From Caldilineaceae bacterium (lineage in GTDB: Bacteria > Chloroflexota > Anaerolineae > Caldilineales > Caldilineaceae), in NCBI GenBank assembly GCA_019637685.1, contig JAHBVF010000005.1:173665-237664 (forward strand): a stretch of 64,000 bases of DNA, read 5' to 3'. Below, one piece after another: positions 10,295-18,941 of this stretch. The stretch's first letter is position 1. Each line of letters starts with the position of its first letter. The notes under the pieces are model-generated. The model did no database searches and was not told where the DNA came from. It saw only the letters and a list, made by a program, of their open reading frames with translations. A program made the translations under genes and the position numbers.

Positions 10295-13200
10295 TCATTG
10301 CCCCCGTTGGATAGCTGGCAAGAAAATCTGCAGGACGTCATCTTCCTCTTCCGGCTCATCGGTCATCAACGGAACCGGCGGCATCAGTCGATTCCGCACC
10401 TGCTGGGTAGTGGCATAGGAGCCATCCCAGAAATCGCTGTTCCAGTTGACCGAATTCCAATTGACTGAGTTCCAGTTGACCGAATTCCAGTTGACATCGC
10501 TGCCCCACGTGAAACTGGTGCTCCAGGTGAAGCCGCTGTTCCAATTGACCGAATTCCAGTTGACTGAATTCCAGTTGACATCGCCCCAAGTGAAGCCCGA
10601 ATCGCCCAACACCTCATTCCCAATGATATTTTCCATCACCGAGCGCAGCAGTTCGCTGGGGGCCAGTCCTTCATTGGCATAGTTCGTCGTGGAGGTGTGG
10701 GTTGCTTTATAGATGTCCAGGTAGCCAGCCCCGGCCCGGGCCGCGTCATAACCCTTCCATTCCTTGTTGGCCGTCGCCATCAACCGAAACTTTACCTGAT
10801 CCGGTGTGAGGCGGGGTTCGCTCTGCAACAGCATTGCCACGGCCCCGGTGACAAGGGGGGCGGACATCGACGTGCCAGACATACGGAAATAGTTGGCATC
10901 AATGGCGTTTTCCGGGTGTTCCTTGCCCATTGTAAGCTTGCCATTGCCAGGCACAAAGGCAATGATATTCGTTCCCGGTGCCACCAGATCCGGCTTTGTG
11001 TGTCCCGATTCATCCTCACCCCAGGCTGAGAAATGGGCCACAATGTCATCGTCTATACTGGGTGTACCTTTGTCATCGGTTGCACCCACTGTAATCACAC
11101 GGGGAGAATTGGCTGGCGGATAGAGATCAGCACTGCCGTTGTTGCCCGCCGAGACGACAACGACGATCCCTTTCAGCCAGAGCATTTCCACACCCGCAGC
11201 CAGAGGGCTGGTGTGATAGCTCTGCGCGACAGCCGCGTTGAGGGAAAGATTGACTACCCGGATGTTGTCCTTCTCGGCATTGTCAAAGATCCATTGCAGG
11301 GCTTGAAGGACATCGCCCTCCGTGCCTCTGCCGTGATCGTCGCTTACCCGTACATTGACCAGCTTCGTCTTGGGCGCAATACCTGTAAATTCCCCGTGCG
11401 AATGTTTGCCATCTCCGGCCAAGACCGTGGCGACAAAAGTCCCATGCCCATATTGATCCTTGCCATTTTGGTGGCCGTGGCTGAAGTTGATATCCCGGAC
11501 CCTGCGCCCGTTCAGATCTTCAACAATCCCGACACCGCTATCGACAACAGCCACAGCAATATCTTGCCCCTGCAAATAGGCAGGCGCTTCGTTCCACACT
11601 TCTGGCGCCCGCACGGCAAAAGGAAATGCCTGGGACAAATTGCCAATATCAAAGGGTCCTTTGGGTATCTTTTTGTCCAAGGTAAGCACACTCAGGCTGT
11701 CATCCACACCTGGGGCGGCCGTGACGCGTAGCCCGATTCCATCGTACCCGACATATTCGTCCTTTTGCCTTTTGAAGCCCGTCTGTTCTACCCGAATTTC
11801 CAGGTCGTTGTAGAAATCAAGCCACTGCCAGTTGTGGCTATTGGTCATATCTACGACAATCGTGCCCGCGTTGGCAAAACCCACATAATTGTCAAATACC
11901 TCGCTGGACAGCTTTATTGTGCCCACAACAGTCCCAGCCAGGCTGACAGAAAGCTTGAGCGAACCATTCTTCGCCTGTTTTTCTGCGTAGGCAGACAACA
12001 GCAATTCCACTTTGCTGATTTTATGGCCGGGTGTTCTGTTGGCAAAAAATCCACCAAAGGCCCCCACGCCGTCGGTCACATAGCCGTAATTTCCATCCGG
12101 CCCCAAACCATTCGGCTCGATGATATTCTGGGGATTATACCAATTTTCATTGTTCGCACTCACGCCCAATGCAGATGCCCAGGTGACAAAGACCGGGCTG
12201 TATTGGGGAGCTGCAGGGGGCAGGGGTATATTGTCCGCCATATCCATGGCAAACGAAATTTCTACATTGTCAATGATAAAATATTCGTTGTAGCCGCCGT
12301 ATAAATTGGCGACACGAAATCGTATGGTTGTGTTGGCAGTCCGGAAACCGGAAATATCGTAGCTGCGCGAACCGCTGGATGATCCTTTGATTCCAGTAAT
12401 CGTTTCCAGATGTGAAAAGTTAATTCCGTCGTAGGAGACTTCGACCGCGACCGCGTCTGACGAATCCACGCCGGATGTGGTCGCATAGTCGAAGCGAAAG
12501 GTCGCATTTTCTGCATGGGAAAGGTCTACCCGTCGGGCCGCGCTGGGTTGTCCCCCCGTGTCCGGGTAGTCATCCAGAAAAAGCTGATTTTCAACAATCC
12601 GCACCTGGCCTACCAGTGGACTCGATCCGACGCTTTCGGGATCATTTTCCACCCAGCCCTCGGCCCAATTCTGTGAGCCATTGTTGTTGTCATACGATAC
12701 GCTATCAAAATTGTCCCGCACGGTCCCGATGATTGCTGGTTTGGGTGTGGGCGGATAGGCATTGGGGTCAACCTGTGGGCTATCTGGCATGGCCCAATCG
12801 ATAACCAGCTTCGGTGGATTTCCTGAACCGTCAAAACTGGAGGCAGATCGGGAACCGTAGCCAGTAATCACAAAAACCATACTGTTGCCGCTGTTCCAGC
12901 TATCCCTATTCACGATTTCCTGCACAACGGTTTGCAGGCTGGGTGTGTGATAATTTGTGTTTTTGTTCCAGGAAGGGGGGTTCCAGGGCACGGAAGCCAC
13001 AGTCACCGGCCGGTTCGAGATACTATATTTGGCCGACGTAAAGGTTGCTGCGTTGTCCGCGGCCTCCCCGCGTATTGTCAGGCTGGTGGAACCGCTGTTC
13101 GAGTTTCCCGAATCTGCCGAAAGCGCAGCGAATGTCAGATAGGCGTTGGTGATGGTAGCATTCTGGGGCACAGCGAGATTTTGGAAGCGGATGCCAACGA

Positions 13201-13816
13201 TCTGATTGCCTCTGCCCTCGTCATAGACCAGTTCCAAGTCTGTGCTGCCCCGATAGACTTCGCCTGCATTATCAGAACCCGACCCGCCTTCCTCAGCGTC
13301 ATCCGAGGAAGAAGCCACCTGCGCGATTGTTGTGCCGGTCTTTGCTGTTTCCTGGGCCGCCACGGCGCTGCTGACCGTACTCACCATCGGTCCATCCGGG
13401 CTGATCCACTTTACCGCGGGCGATTGGGCAAGGGTCAACAGTGCGTTGGCCGGTACCAGCGCGCTCACAGCGTTGATAAAGGGGAGATCCCGTGTGACGA
13501 CGCTGCCAGCCCAGTTGACCGACCGTGCCAACCCATCCAGAGATTCCTGCGCCTGGATGATGACAGGAACCAGACGGTCCGAATCGTCCTGAGTCAGTTC
13601 CAGCAGCGCGGAATGAAGTTTGGCAATGGCGGGATTCTCGGCCACCCAACTGCTATCATCCCAGGCCACACCACCCAGCCAGGTGATGGTCGCGTCGCTC
13701 TTCTGGGGGCTGTGAGCGCTCGTGGGCATGGAGGCGGCAGGAAGAAAAGTACCCGCCAAAAAGCCGATCAATATCATCACAAAGAACTGGGATTGGGTGC
13801 GTCTCTTTTGCTGCAT
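10295..13816 (-). CDS. Secreted subtilisin-like (S8) protease with inserted beta-sandwich modules and WNSVN repeats
   Basis: A product of 1173 residues. The ATG at 13816 has GAGGA 5 bases upstream; a TTG four codons earlier is less likely. After the signal peptide comes an I9-like prodomain segment (VPVIIQAQESLDGL... ending KWISPDGPM). Three beta-sandwich modules are then inserted, and the S8 catalytic domain follows with Asp759 (VVDSGVG), His791 (YGHGTF) and Ser983 (SGTSMSAP), plus the oxyanion region SAGNNG. The tail carries two blocks of WNSVN pentads, a WDGS segment, an acidic EEEDD stretch and the final IFLPAIQRGQ. The first inserted module, from about EVYRGSTDLEL, is absent from the neighbouring paralogue. 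All catalytic residues are intact, so an active extracellular protease is expected. The function of the repeats is unknown. Confidence 0.92.
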   Translation of the reverse strand: MQQKRRTQSQFFVMILIGFLAGTFLPAASMPTSAHSPQKSDATITWLGGVAWDDSSWVAENPAIAKLHSALLELTQDDSDRLVPVIIQAQESLDGLARSVNWAGSVVTRDLPFINAVSALVPANALLTLAQSPAVKWISPDGPMVSTVSSAVAAQETAKTGTTIAQVASSSDDAEEGGSGSDNAGEVYRGSTDLELVYDEGRGNQIVGIRFQNLAVPQNATITNAYLTFAALSADSGNSNSGSTSLTIRGEAADNAATFTSAKYSISNRPVTVASVPWNPPSWNKNTNYHTPSLQTVVQEIVNRDSWNSGNSMVFVITGYGSRSASSFDGSGNPPKLVIDWAMPDSPQVDPNAYPPTPKPAIIGTVRDNFDSVSYDNNNGSQNWAEGWVENDPESVGSSPLVGQVRIVENQLFLDDYPDTGGQPSAARRVDLSHAENATFRFDYATTSGVDSSDAVAVEVSYDGINFSHLETITGIKGSSSGSRSYDISGFRTANTTIRFRVANLYGGYNEYFIIDNVEISFAMDMADNIPLPPAAPQYSPVFVTWASALGVSANNENWYNPQNIIEPNGLGPDGNYGYVTDGVGAFGGFFANRTPGHKISKVELLLSAYAEKQAKNGSLKLSVSLAGTVVGTIKLSSEVFDNYVGFANAGTIVVDMTNSHNWQWLDFYNDLEIRVEQTGFKRQKDEYVGYDGIGLRVTAAPGVDDSLSVLTLDKKIPKGPFDIGNLSQAFPFAVRAPEVWNEAPAYLQGQDIAVAVVDSGVGIVEDLNGRRVRDINFSHGHQNGKDQYGHGTFVATVLAGDGKHSHGEFTGIAPKTKLVNVRVSDDHGRGTEGDVLQALQWIFDNAEKDNIRVVNLSLNAAVAQSYHTSPLAAGVEMLWLKGIVVVVSAGNNGSADLYPPANSPRVITVGATDDKGTPSIDDDIVAHFSAWGEDESGHTKPDLVAPGTNIIAFVPGNGKLTMGKEHPENAIDANYFRMSGTSMSAPLVTGAVAMLLQSEPRLTPDQVKFRLMATANKEWKGYDAARAGAGYLDIYKATHTSTTNYANEGLAPSELLRSVMENIIGNEVLGDSGFTWGDVNWNSVNWNSVNWNSGFTWSTSFTWGSDVNWNSVNWNSVNWNSVNWNSDFWDGSYATTQQVRNRLMPPVPLMTDEPEEEDDVLQIFLPAIQRGQ
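10439..10580 (-). repeat. 15-base in-frame repeats encoding WNSVN units (protease 1)
   Basis: Two blocks (about 10439-10495 and 10538-10580) of near-identical 15-base units encode the pentad W-N-S-V-N, interrupted by GFTW/SFTW turns. The units are coding and in frame, so they expand or contract without frameshift. Confidence 0.9.
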
Positions 13817-13872
13817 TTGCTTCCTCAAGTCGGTTTATAGACTCAGCCGAATGGTTGAATTACTCTAGTCCT

Positions 13873-13916
13873 ATTGTAAGCTAATTAATGTACCGCGCGC
13901 CGTAGGCCGAAGGTAC
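13873..13916 (-). promoter_or_regulatory. Conserved upstream element of protease 1
   Basis: Written on the + strand: ATTGTAAGCT at 13873, GTAC at 13890, TAGGCCG at 13903, GTAC at 13913. The element ATTGTAAGCT - 30 bases - TAGGCCGnnnGTAC recurs with the same spacing upstream of protease 2 (17051-17094), at nearly the same distance (57 versus 55 bases) from the start codon. Read in the gene's direction it gives a TACAAT -10-like hexamer without a recognisable sigma-70 -35. The rest of the 13817-14104 gap shows no gene. Confidence 0.55.
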
Positions 13917-14104
13917 TATCTTTAGCCAAGATATTTACGATTTCATTCATATTTCTGTCAGCTTTCAAAATGTTGATATTAAAATGTGTTATTGCTGTGG
14001 CCGGGTATGGATAAAAGAGTGAGATGAAACGTGGGACGCTGGCTGACGCTTCTGTGACATAGAAGCGCCCAAAAAGCAATTACAGCTATGCGAAAACAAA
14101 GGAC

Positions 14105-14142
14105 AAGAAAAGGGGGCGGCTTTCTCGAAAGCTGCCCCCTTT
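14105..14142 (-). terminator. Intrinsic terminator of protease 2
   Basis: AAAGGGGGC-type arm (14109-14124) pairs with 14127-14142 with a single G-U position. An A-rich run on its left becomes the U-tract on the - strand transcript. It lies just beyond the stop at 14165. Confidence 0.75.
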
Positions 14143-14164
14143 GGGTTCTGCGGTCAGGTCGTCC

Positions 14165-16996
14165 CTATTGTGAATTGCCAACCTGGATGGCTGGGAGGAA
14201 TATCTGGATGATCTCTTCCTCTTCTTCCACATCATCCGAGGGCAATGGAATCGGCTGGGCCATCCGGTCTCGCAGGCTCTGGGTGGTGAAATAGGAGCCA
14301 TCCCAGAAATCGCTGTTCCAGTTGACAGAGTTCCAATTCACAGAATTCCAGTTGACTGAGTTCCAGTTGACGCTGCCCCAAGTAAAACCGCTGCTCCAGG
14401 TGACTGAATTCCAGTTGACCGAGTTCCAGTTGACAGAATTCCAGTTCACACTGCCCCAAGTGAACCCACTGTCCGCCAGGAAACCATCACCCAACATTTG
14501 CGCTATCACAGGCCGCAGCAGTTCGCTGGGAACCAGGCCCTGGTTGGCATTGTCCAGTGAAGTGCCGTGGACCGCCGCATAGATGTCCAGGTAGCCGACC
14601 CCGGCCCGTGCCGGATCGTAGCCAGGCCAGCTTTTGTTGGCAGTGGCCTTCAGCCGAAACTTTACCTGATCCGGCGTGAGGGTCGGCTCGTCCTGCAGGA
14701 GCATAGCCACTGCACCGGATACAATAGGGGCGGACATAGACGTGCCAGACATACGAAAGTATTTATCGTCAATGGCATTTTCCTTGTGTCGCCTGCCCAT
14801 TTCGAGCTTTCCATTGCCGGGCACATAGGCAATGATATTCGTACCCGGTGCCACCAGGTCCGGCTTTACATTGCCAGATTCATCCACACCCCAGGCCGAG
14901 AACGGGGCCACCACATCATCTCCCAAGCCGGGTGTGCCCCTGTCATCGGCTGCCCCGACGGTAATCACGCGGGGCGAATTCGCGGGCGGATAGAGGTTGG
15001 CGCTGCCGTTGTTGCCGGCAGAGACGACCACAACGATGCCTTTCAGCCAAAGCATCTCTACCCCGGCAGCCAATGGGCTGGTGTGGTAGCTTTGGGACAC
15101 GGCAGAGTTGAGGGAGAGGTTGACCACCCGGATATTGGTATTCTCGTGATGCTTAAAAATCCACTGAAGGGCTTGGAGGACATCGCCCTCGGTGCTCATG
15201 CCCTGATCGTCGCTTACCCGCACATTGACCAGACCAACTTTAGGCGCAATGCCAGTAAACTCCCCTTTCGATTGGTGGCCATCCCCGGCCAAAATAGAGG
15301 CTACAAAGGTGCCGTGGCCGTACTGATCCAGGCCATCCTGCTTGCTGTGATTGAAATTGACGTTTACAACTCTGCGTCCATTCAGGTCTTCAATCTTGTC
15401 GCCGACACCGCTGTCGACAATAGCGACAGCGATTTTTTGTCCCTGCAAATAAGCTGGCGCTTCGTTCCACGTCTCCGGGGCATGCACGGCAAAGGGGAAG
15501 GCTTGGGAGAGATTGCTGATATCGAACGCCTCTCTGGACAACTTCTCAATGGAATTAATGCCGTCCAGACTATCGTCCTCGCCCGCTTTGGCCGTCACTT
15601 GCAGGCCAATCCCGTCGTACTCCACATATTCGTTGTCTTTGTCTTTGAAGCCTTTATGCTCAATTTGGATTTCCAGACCGTTGTGGAAATCACCCCACTG
15701 CCAATTGTGGCTGCTTGTGAGATCAACGGCGATCACTCCGGCCCGGCCAACTCCTATATAATTGTCGAATATCTCGCTGTCGAGTTCGAATTCGCCTTGC
15801 TTACTGCCGCCCTTGTAGACTTTTATTTTGACTTTCCGGTCCTCTATCTGCCGCCGTGCATAGGCCGACAGGAGCAATTCTACTTTGCCGATTTGGTAGC
15901 CTGGCGTCACGCTGGCGGAGAATCCAGCGAAAGCGGCCTTGCCCTTGCCCCCAGCTCCATACAGCCCATCTGGTCGCATCCCGTTGGGCGACAGAATGTT
16001 CTGCATATTGGACCAATCATTATTTTTGGTAGACACACCGAATTCAGACGACCAGGTGACGAAAACCGGATTGGTCTGGGGGGCAGGAACAGGTGTTGTG
16101 CCGGAAGCAGTCTCAACTGAGTACGCAATCTGCACATCATCAACCAGGAACTGCTCGGAGCTGGCTCCGTACATATTGGAGACACGGAAACGGATCGTCG
16201 TGGTGGCAGTGCGGAAACCGGAAATATCATACGTGCGCGATCCGCTGGAAGAACCCTCAATCCCCGTGAATGTCTCCAAATGAGAAAAACTGACGCCGTC
16301 GTAAGAAACTTCGACAGCCACTGCGTCAGATTTATCCACTCCCGCTGTAGTGGCGAAGTGGAAGCTCAAGGTTGCGTTCTGGGCATTGGAGAGATCCACC
16401 CGGCGGGCTGCACTTGGCTGCGCTCCTGTGTCCGGATAATCGTCCAGAGATAGCTGGCCTCCGGTGATCTGCACTTGACCTGTTGAGGCACTGGAGTTGT
16501 AGCTTTCTGGATCATTTTCCATCCAGCCGCCAGCCCAATTTTGCGAACCATCGTTATTCTCATACGAAACTGTTCCAAACTCATCCCGCACAGTCTCGAT
16601 GGTCACCGCTGCGCTGACCGCGGTATTCACCATCGGCCCATCCGGGCTGATCCACTTGACCGCCGGGGAATTGGCGATTGTCAACAGATCCCGGGCTGGC
16701 ACAACCGCGCTGACCGCATTGATAAAACCCAACTCGCCGGTGACAACACTGTCCGCCCAATTGATAGACGAGAAAAGTGTGTCCATGGAATTCTGGGCCT
16801 GAATGATAACCGGAACCATCTGGTCGGAGTTGGTCTGTGCCAGGTCCAAAAGGAGGGAGTGAAGTTTGTGTAGGGCCGTATCCCTCTGCGCGGTCGTGGC
16901 TGACGAGTCTCCCGCGGCCGGCATTGACATGCCAACCAGCAATGCAATCAACAGAGCCAGCAAGAAAGTGTTGAATTTCCATTTTTTATGATTCAT
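14165..16996 (-). CDS. Secreted subtilisin-like (S8) protease, paralogue with WNSVN repeats
   Basis: A 943-residue product. The ATG at 16996 has GGGGA upstream; the GTG six codons earlier does not. The order is signal peptide, I9-like prodomain segment (VPVIIQAQNSMDTL), two beta-sandwich modules (the first ending FLVDDVQIAY), then the S8 domain with Asp528 (IVDSGVG), His561 (YGHGTF) and Ser753 (SGTSMSAP). The C-terminus carries WNSVN pentads, an acidic EEEEE run and IFLPAIQVGNSQ. It is strongly similar to the upstream-lying protease at 10295-13816 over the catalytic domain and repeats, but lacks that protein's first inserted module. The pair looks like a tandem duplication followed by module gain or loss. 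It is predicted to be an active extracellular or surface-held endopeptidase. Confidence 0.92.
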   Translation of the reverse strand: MNHKKWKFNTFLLALLIALLVGMSMPAAGDSSATTAQRDTALHKLHSLLLDLAQTNSDQMVPVIIQAQNSMDTLFSSINWADSVVTGELGFINAVSAVVPARDLLTIANSPAVKWISPDGPMVNTAVSAAVTIETVRDEFGTVSYENNDGSQNWAGGWMENDPESYNSSASTGQVQITGGQLSLDDYPDTGAQPSAARRVDLSNAQNATLSFHFATTAGVDKSDAVAVEVSYDGVSFSHLETFTGIEGSSSGSRTYDISGFRTATTTIRFRVSNMYGASSEQFLVDDVQIAYSVETASGTTPVPAPQTNPVFVTWSSEFGVSTKNNDWSNMQNILSPNGMRPDGLYGAGGKGKAAFAGFSASVTPGYQIGKVELLLSAYARRQIEDRKVKIKVYKGGSKQGEFELDSEIFDNYIGVGRAGVIAVDLTSSHNWQWGDFHNGLEIQIEHKGFKDKDNEYVEYDGIGLQVTAKAGEDDSLDGINSIEKLSREAFDISNLSQAFPFAVHAPETWNEAPAYLQGQKIAVAIVDSGVGDKIEDLNGRRVVNVNFNHSKQDGLDQYGHGTFVASILAGDGHQSKGEFTGIAPKVGLVNVRVSDDQGMSTEGDVLQALQWIFKHHENTNIRVVNLSLNSAVSQSYHTSPLAAGVEMLWLKGIVVVVSAGNNGSANLYPPANSPRVITVGAADDRGTPGLGDDVVAPFSAWGVDESGNVKPDLVAPGTNIIAYVPGNGKLEMGRRHKENAIDDKYFRMSGTSMSAPIVSGAVAMLLQDEPTLTPDQVKFRLKATANKSWPGYDPARAGVGYLDIYAAVHGTSLDNANQGLVPSELLRPVIAQMLGDGFLADSGFTWGSVNWNSVNWNSVNWNSVTWSSGFTWGSVNWNSVNWNSVNWNSVNWNSDFWDGSYFTTQSLRDRMAQPIPLPSDDVEEEEEIIQIFLPAIQVGNSQ
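14315..14450 (-). repeat. 15-base in-frame repeats encoding WNSVN units (protease 2)
   Basis: Two blocks (about 14315-14371 and 14396-14450) have the same unit and arrangement as in the paralogue, separated by a GFTW segment. Confidence 0.9.
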
Positions 16997-17050
16997 AACA
17001 TTCCCCGATTCCACTTACTTGAAAGACCATTATTTTTTCAGAATGGCTCC

Positions 17051-17094
17051 ATTGTAAGCTGCATTCTACGTACAATGCACTAGGCCGCTAGTAC
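17051..17094 (-). promoter_or_regulatory. Conserved upstream element of protease 2
   Basis: + strand: ATTGTAAGCT at 17051, GTAC at 17070, TAGGCCG at 17081, GTAC at 17091. It matches the element at 13873-13916 in sequence and in the 30-base spacing, 55 bases upstream of the protease ATG. Flanking sequence is not obviously conserved, which argues for selection on the element. Confidence 0.55.
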
Positions 17095-17187
17095 CAAACC
17101 GAACAAAAATACAGCACTGTTTTTTATTCTAACTGTAAGCTACTATCTGTCTTTAGACAGCTGTGTCCACCCCAGAGACAAAATCCT

Positions 17188-17216
17188 TTGACAATTCTGT
17201 CTCTTCTTGTTATATT
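17188..17216 (+). promoter_or_regulatory. Sigma-70-type promoter of the aspartate-pathway operon
   Basis: TTGACA (17188-17193), 17-base spacer, TATATT (17211-17216). Transcription would begin near 17223, just ahead of the riboswitch. Confidence 0.85.
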
Positions 17217-17240
17217 TCCTTTCACAACTGAATTTTACGA

Positions 17241-17364
17241 CTCTTATCCAGAGAGGCAGAGGGACCGGCCCTATGAAGCCTCGGCAACCCGGTATCGGAT
17301 GGCAACGCAGCCATCGATAACGCCAGGGTGCCAATTCCGGCAGACAAGTTCTGGACGATGAGAG
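17241..17364 (+). promoter_or_regulatory. SAM-I (S-box) riboswitch aptamer
   Basis: The closing P1 stem pairs CTCTTATC (17241-17248) with GATGAGAG (17357-17364). Between them lie the S-box signature blocks: AGAGGCAGAGGGACCGGCCC, ATGAAGCCTCGGCAACC, GGTGCCAATTCCGGCAGA, in the expected order. The family binds S-adenosylmethionine and usually turns genes off. It is followed by a terminator hairpin, so control should be by transcription attenuation: high SAM stabilises P1 and frees the terminator. Confidence 0.93.
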
Positions 17365-17389
17365 GCAAGCAAAGCAAAAGAGCAATGCA

Positions 17390-17420
17390 CCTCTTGTCCA
17401 CCAGACAAGAGGTTTTTTTT
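17390..17420 (+). terminator. Riboswitch-controlled intrinsic terminator
   Basis: CCTCTTGTC (17390-17398), 5-base loop, GACAAGAGG (17404-17412), then eight T. The left arm can alternatively pair with GAGAGG in the 3' side of aptamer P1 or with GACAAG at 17343-17348, giving plausible antiterminators. Confidence 0.88.
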
Positions 17421-17516
17421 ACGATAACTGCTCAGATGCGACGCACCCAAAGCCTGGACAGTTGCTTTTTACGCACAATAGCGATCCGTTTCGTTTCTTA
17501 GCACGCGAGGTTCCCT

Positions 17517-18938
17517 ATGATCGTCATGAAATTTGGTGGCACATCGGTTGGTTCGACAGAAGCCATTGCGGCCAGCGCCGCGATTGTGGCACAGAAAGTA
17601 GCGGAACAGGCGGCCACCGCCCGGCCGGGGGTGATCGTCGTCACCAGCGCGATGAGCGGTGTGACAAACGCGCTGATCGATTCGGCCCAGGCCGCGGCAG
17701 GCGGCGACGAATCACCCTACCGGGAAGCACGCAGCAACCTTCTCGTCAAACATCAGATGGTCAGCGGGCAGCTCATTGAAGACGGCGTGGAGCGGGCCGC
17801 GCTGGGCCGTCTCTTTGACAGCCGCCTGCGCGAATTCGAGCGTCTTTGCCGCAGCATCGCGGTGTTGGGCGAGCTGACCGACCGGGGGATGGATGTGGTC
17901 TCTGGAATGGGCGAACGGCTGAGCGCGCCGCTGCTGGCGGCTGTGTTGCGGGCCAAGGGCATCAAAGCCCAGTTTGTGGACGCGGGCGAACTGGTGATCA
18001 CCGATGACAATTTCGGCGGCGCAAGCCCCCTGATGGATCAGACCTACGCCCGCTGTATGGACAGGCTGCTGCCCATGGTGCAGAGCGGGGTTGTGCCGGT
18101 CATCACCGGCTTTGTGGCTGCCACGGAAAACGGCGTCCCCACCACATTGGGCCGGGGCGGCTCGGACTATTCCGGCGCGATTATCGGCGCGGCCCTGGAC
18201 GCGGATGAGATTCAGATTTGGACGGATGTGGATGGCATTCTCACCGCAGACCCGCGCATCGTCAAAAACGCCCGCTGTCTGGAAGAATTGACCTACGAAG
18301 AGGTGGCAGAACTGGCTTTCTACGGGGCCAAAGTGCTCCATCCCAAGACAGTCACGCCCGCCGTTGAAAAAAAGATTCCTGTACGGGTGCTCAATACGTT
18401 CAACCCCACCCATCCGGGCACGCGGATTGTTGAATCCACCCCCAATCGCCCCTTAGGGGTCAAGGCCATCACCGCCATCAAAGATATGCAGATGATTACG
18501 GTGGCCGGCCGGGGAATGATGGGTGTGCCGGGTATCGCGGCCCGCACGTTTGGTGCGGTGGCCCGTCGCAGCGCCAATGTGCTGATGATCAGCCAGAGCA
18601 GCAGCGAGCAGAGCATCTGTTTTGTTGTGCCCGCCAAGGAGGGCGCACAGGTGGTGGGCGCGCTGCAAACAGAATTTGATCGGGAGTTGAAGCAGCATCT
18701 GATCGAAGATATCCACAGCCAGGGCGAAATTGTGATTGTAGCGGTGGTGGGCACGGGCATGAAAGGCACGCCAGGCATCGCGGCGCGGGTTTTCAACGCG
18801 CTGGGGAGCCACAATATTAACGTCATTGCCATCGCGCAAGGAGCCAGCGAAGCCAACATCAGTCTGGTCGTCATCCACGCTGAATCGGACAAAGCTGTGC
18901 AAGCCATCCACGACGCCTTTGGTTTAGGAGTAAAATAA
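17517..18938 (+). CDS. lysC: Aspartate kinase
   Basis: Phosphorylates L-aspartate to aspartyl-phosphate, the first step to lysine, threonine and methionine. The start at 17517 has GAGG 6 bases upstream. The 473-residue product begins with the MKFGGTSVGS nucleotide-binding signature. It carries TLGRGGSDYSGAIIGAALDA and WTDVDGILTADPR in the kinase domain, and two ACT domains at the C-terminus (VAGRGMMGVPGIAARTF and VVGTGMKGTPGIAARVF), the usual sites of allosteric inhibition by lysine and/or threonine. The length matches the monofunctional ThrA/LysC-like class of about 450-470 residues. It is first in an operon with homoserine dehydrogenase (3-base gap) and probably asd, behind a SAM-I riboswitch. 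Which amino acid inhibits it cannot be told from sequence. Confidence 0.95.
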   Translation: MIVMKFGGTSVGSTEAIAASAAIVAQKVAEQAATARPGVIVVTSAMSGVTNALIDSAQAAAGGDESPYREARSNLLVKHQMVSGQLIEDGVERAALGRLFDSRLREFERLCRSIAVLGELTDRGMDVVSGMGERLSAPLLAAVLRAKGIKAQFVDAGELVITDDNFGGASPLMDQTYARCMDRLLPMVQSGVVPVITGFVAATENGVPTTLGRGGSDYSGAIIGAALDADEIQIWTDVDGILTADPRIVKNARCLEELTYEEVAELAFYGAKVLHPKTVTPAVEKKIPVRVLNTFNPTHPGTRIVESTPNRPLGVKAITAIKDMQMITVAGRGMMGVPGIAARTFGAVARRSANVLMISQSSSEQSICFVVPAKEGAQVVGALQTEFDRELKQHLIEDIHSQGEIVIVAVVGTGMKGTPGIAARVFNALGSHNINVIAIAQGASEANISLVVIHAESDKAVQAIHDAFGLGVK

Positions 18939-18941
18939 CTT

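Noticed and set aside
10439..10580. Regular 15-base repeats that look like a CRISPR or regulatory array, with an EFQLT-repeat frame on the + strand
   Set aside because: The units are contiguous, without spacers, and read in frame as WNSVN in the protease; the + strand frame is a shadow.
14567..16120. 517-codon open frame antisense to protease 2
   Set aside because: The protease frame has complete catalytic motifs and a matching paralogue; the antisense frame follows from codon bias and encodes nothing recognisable.
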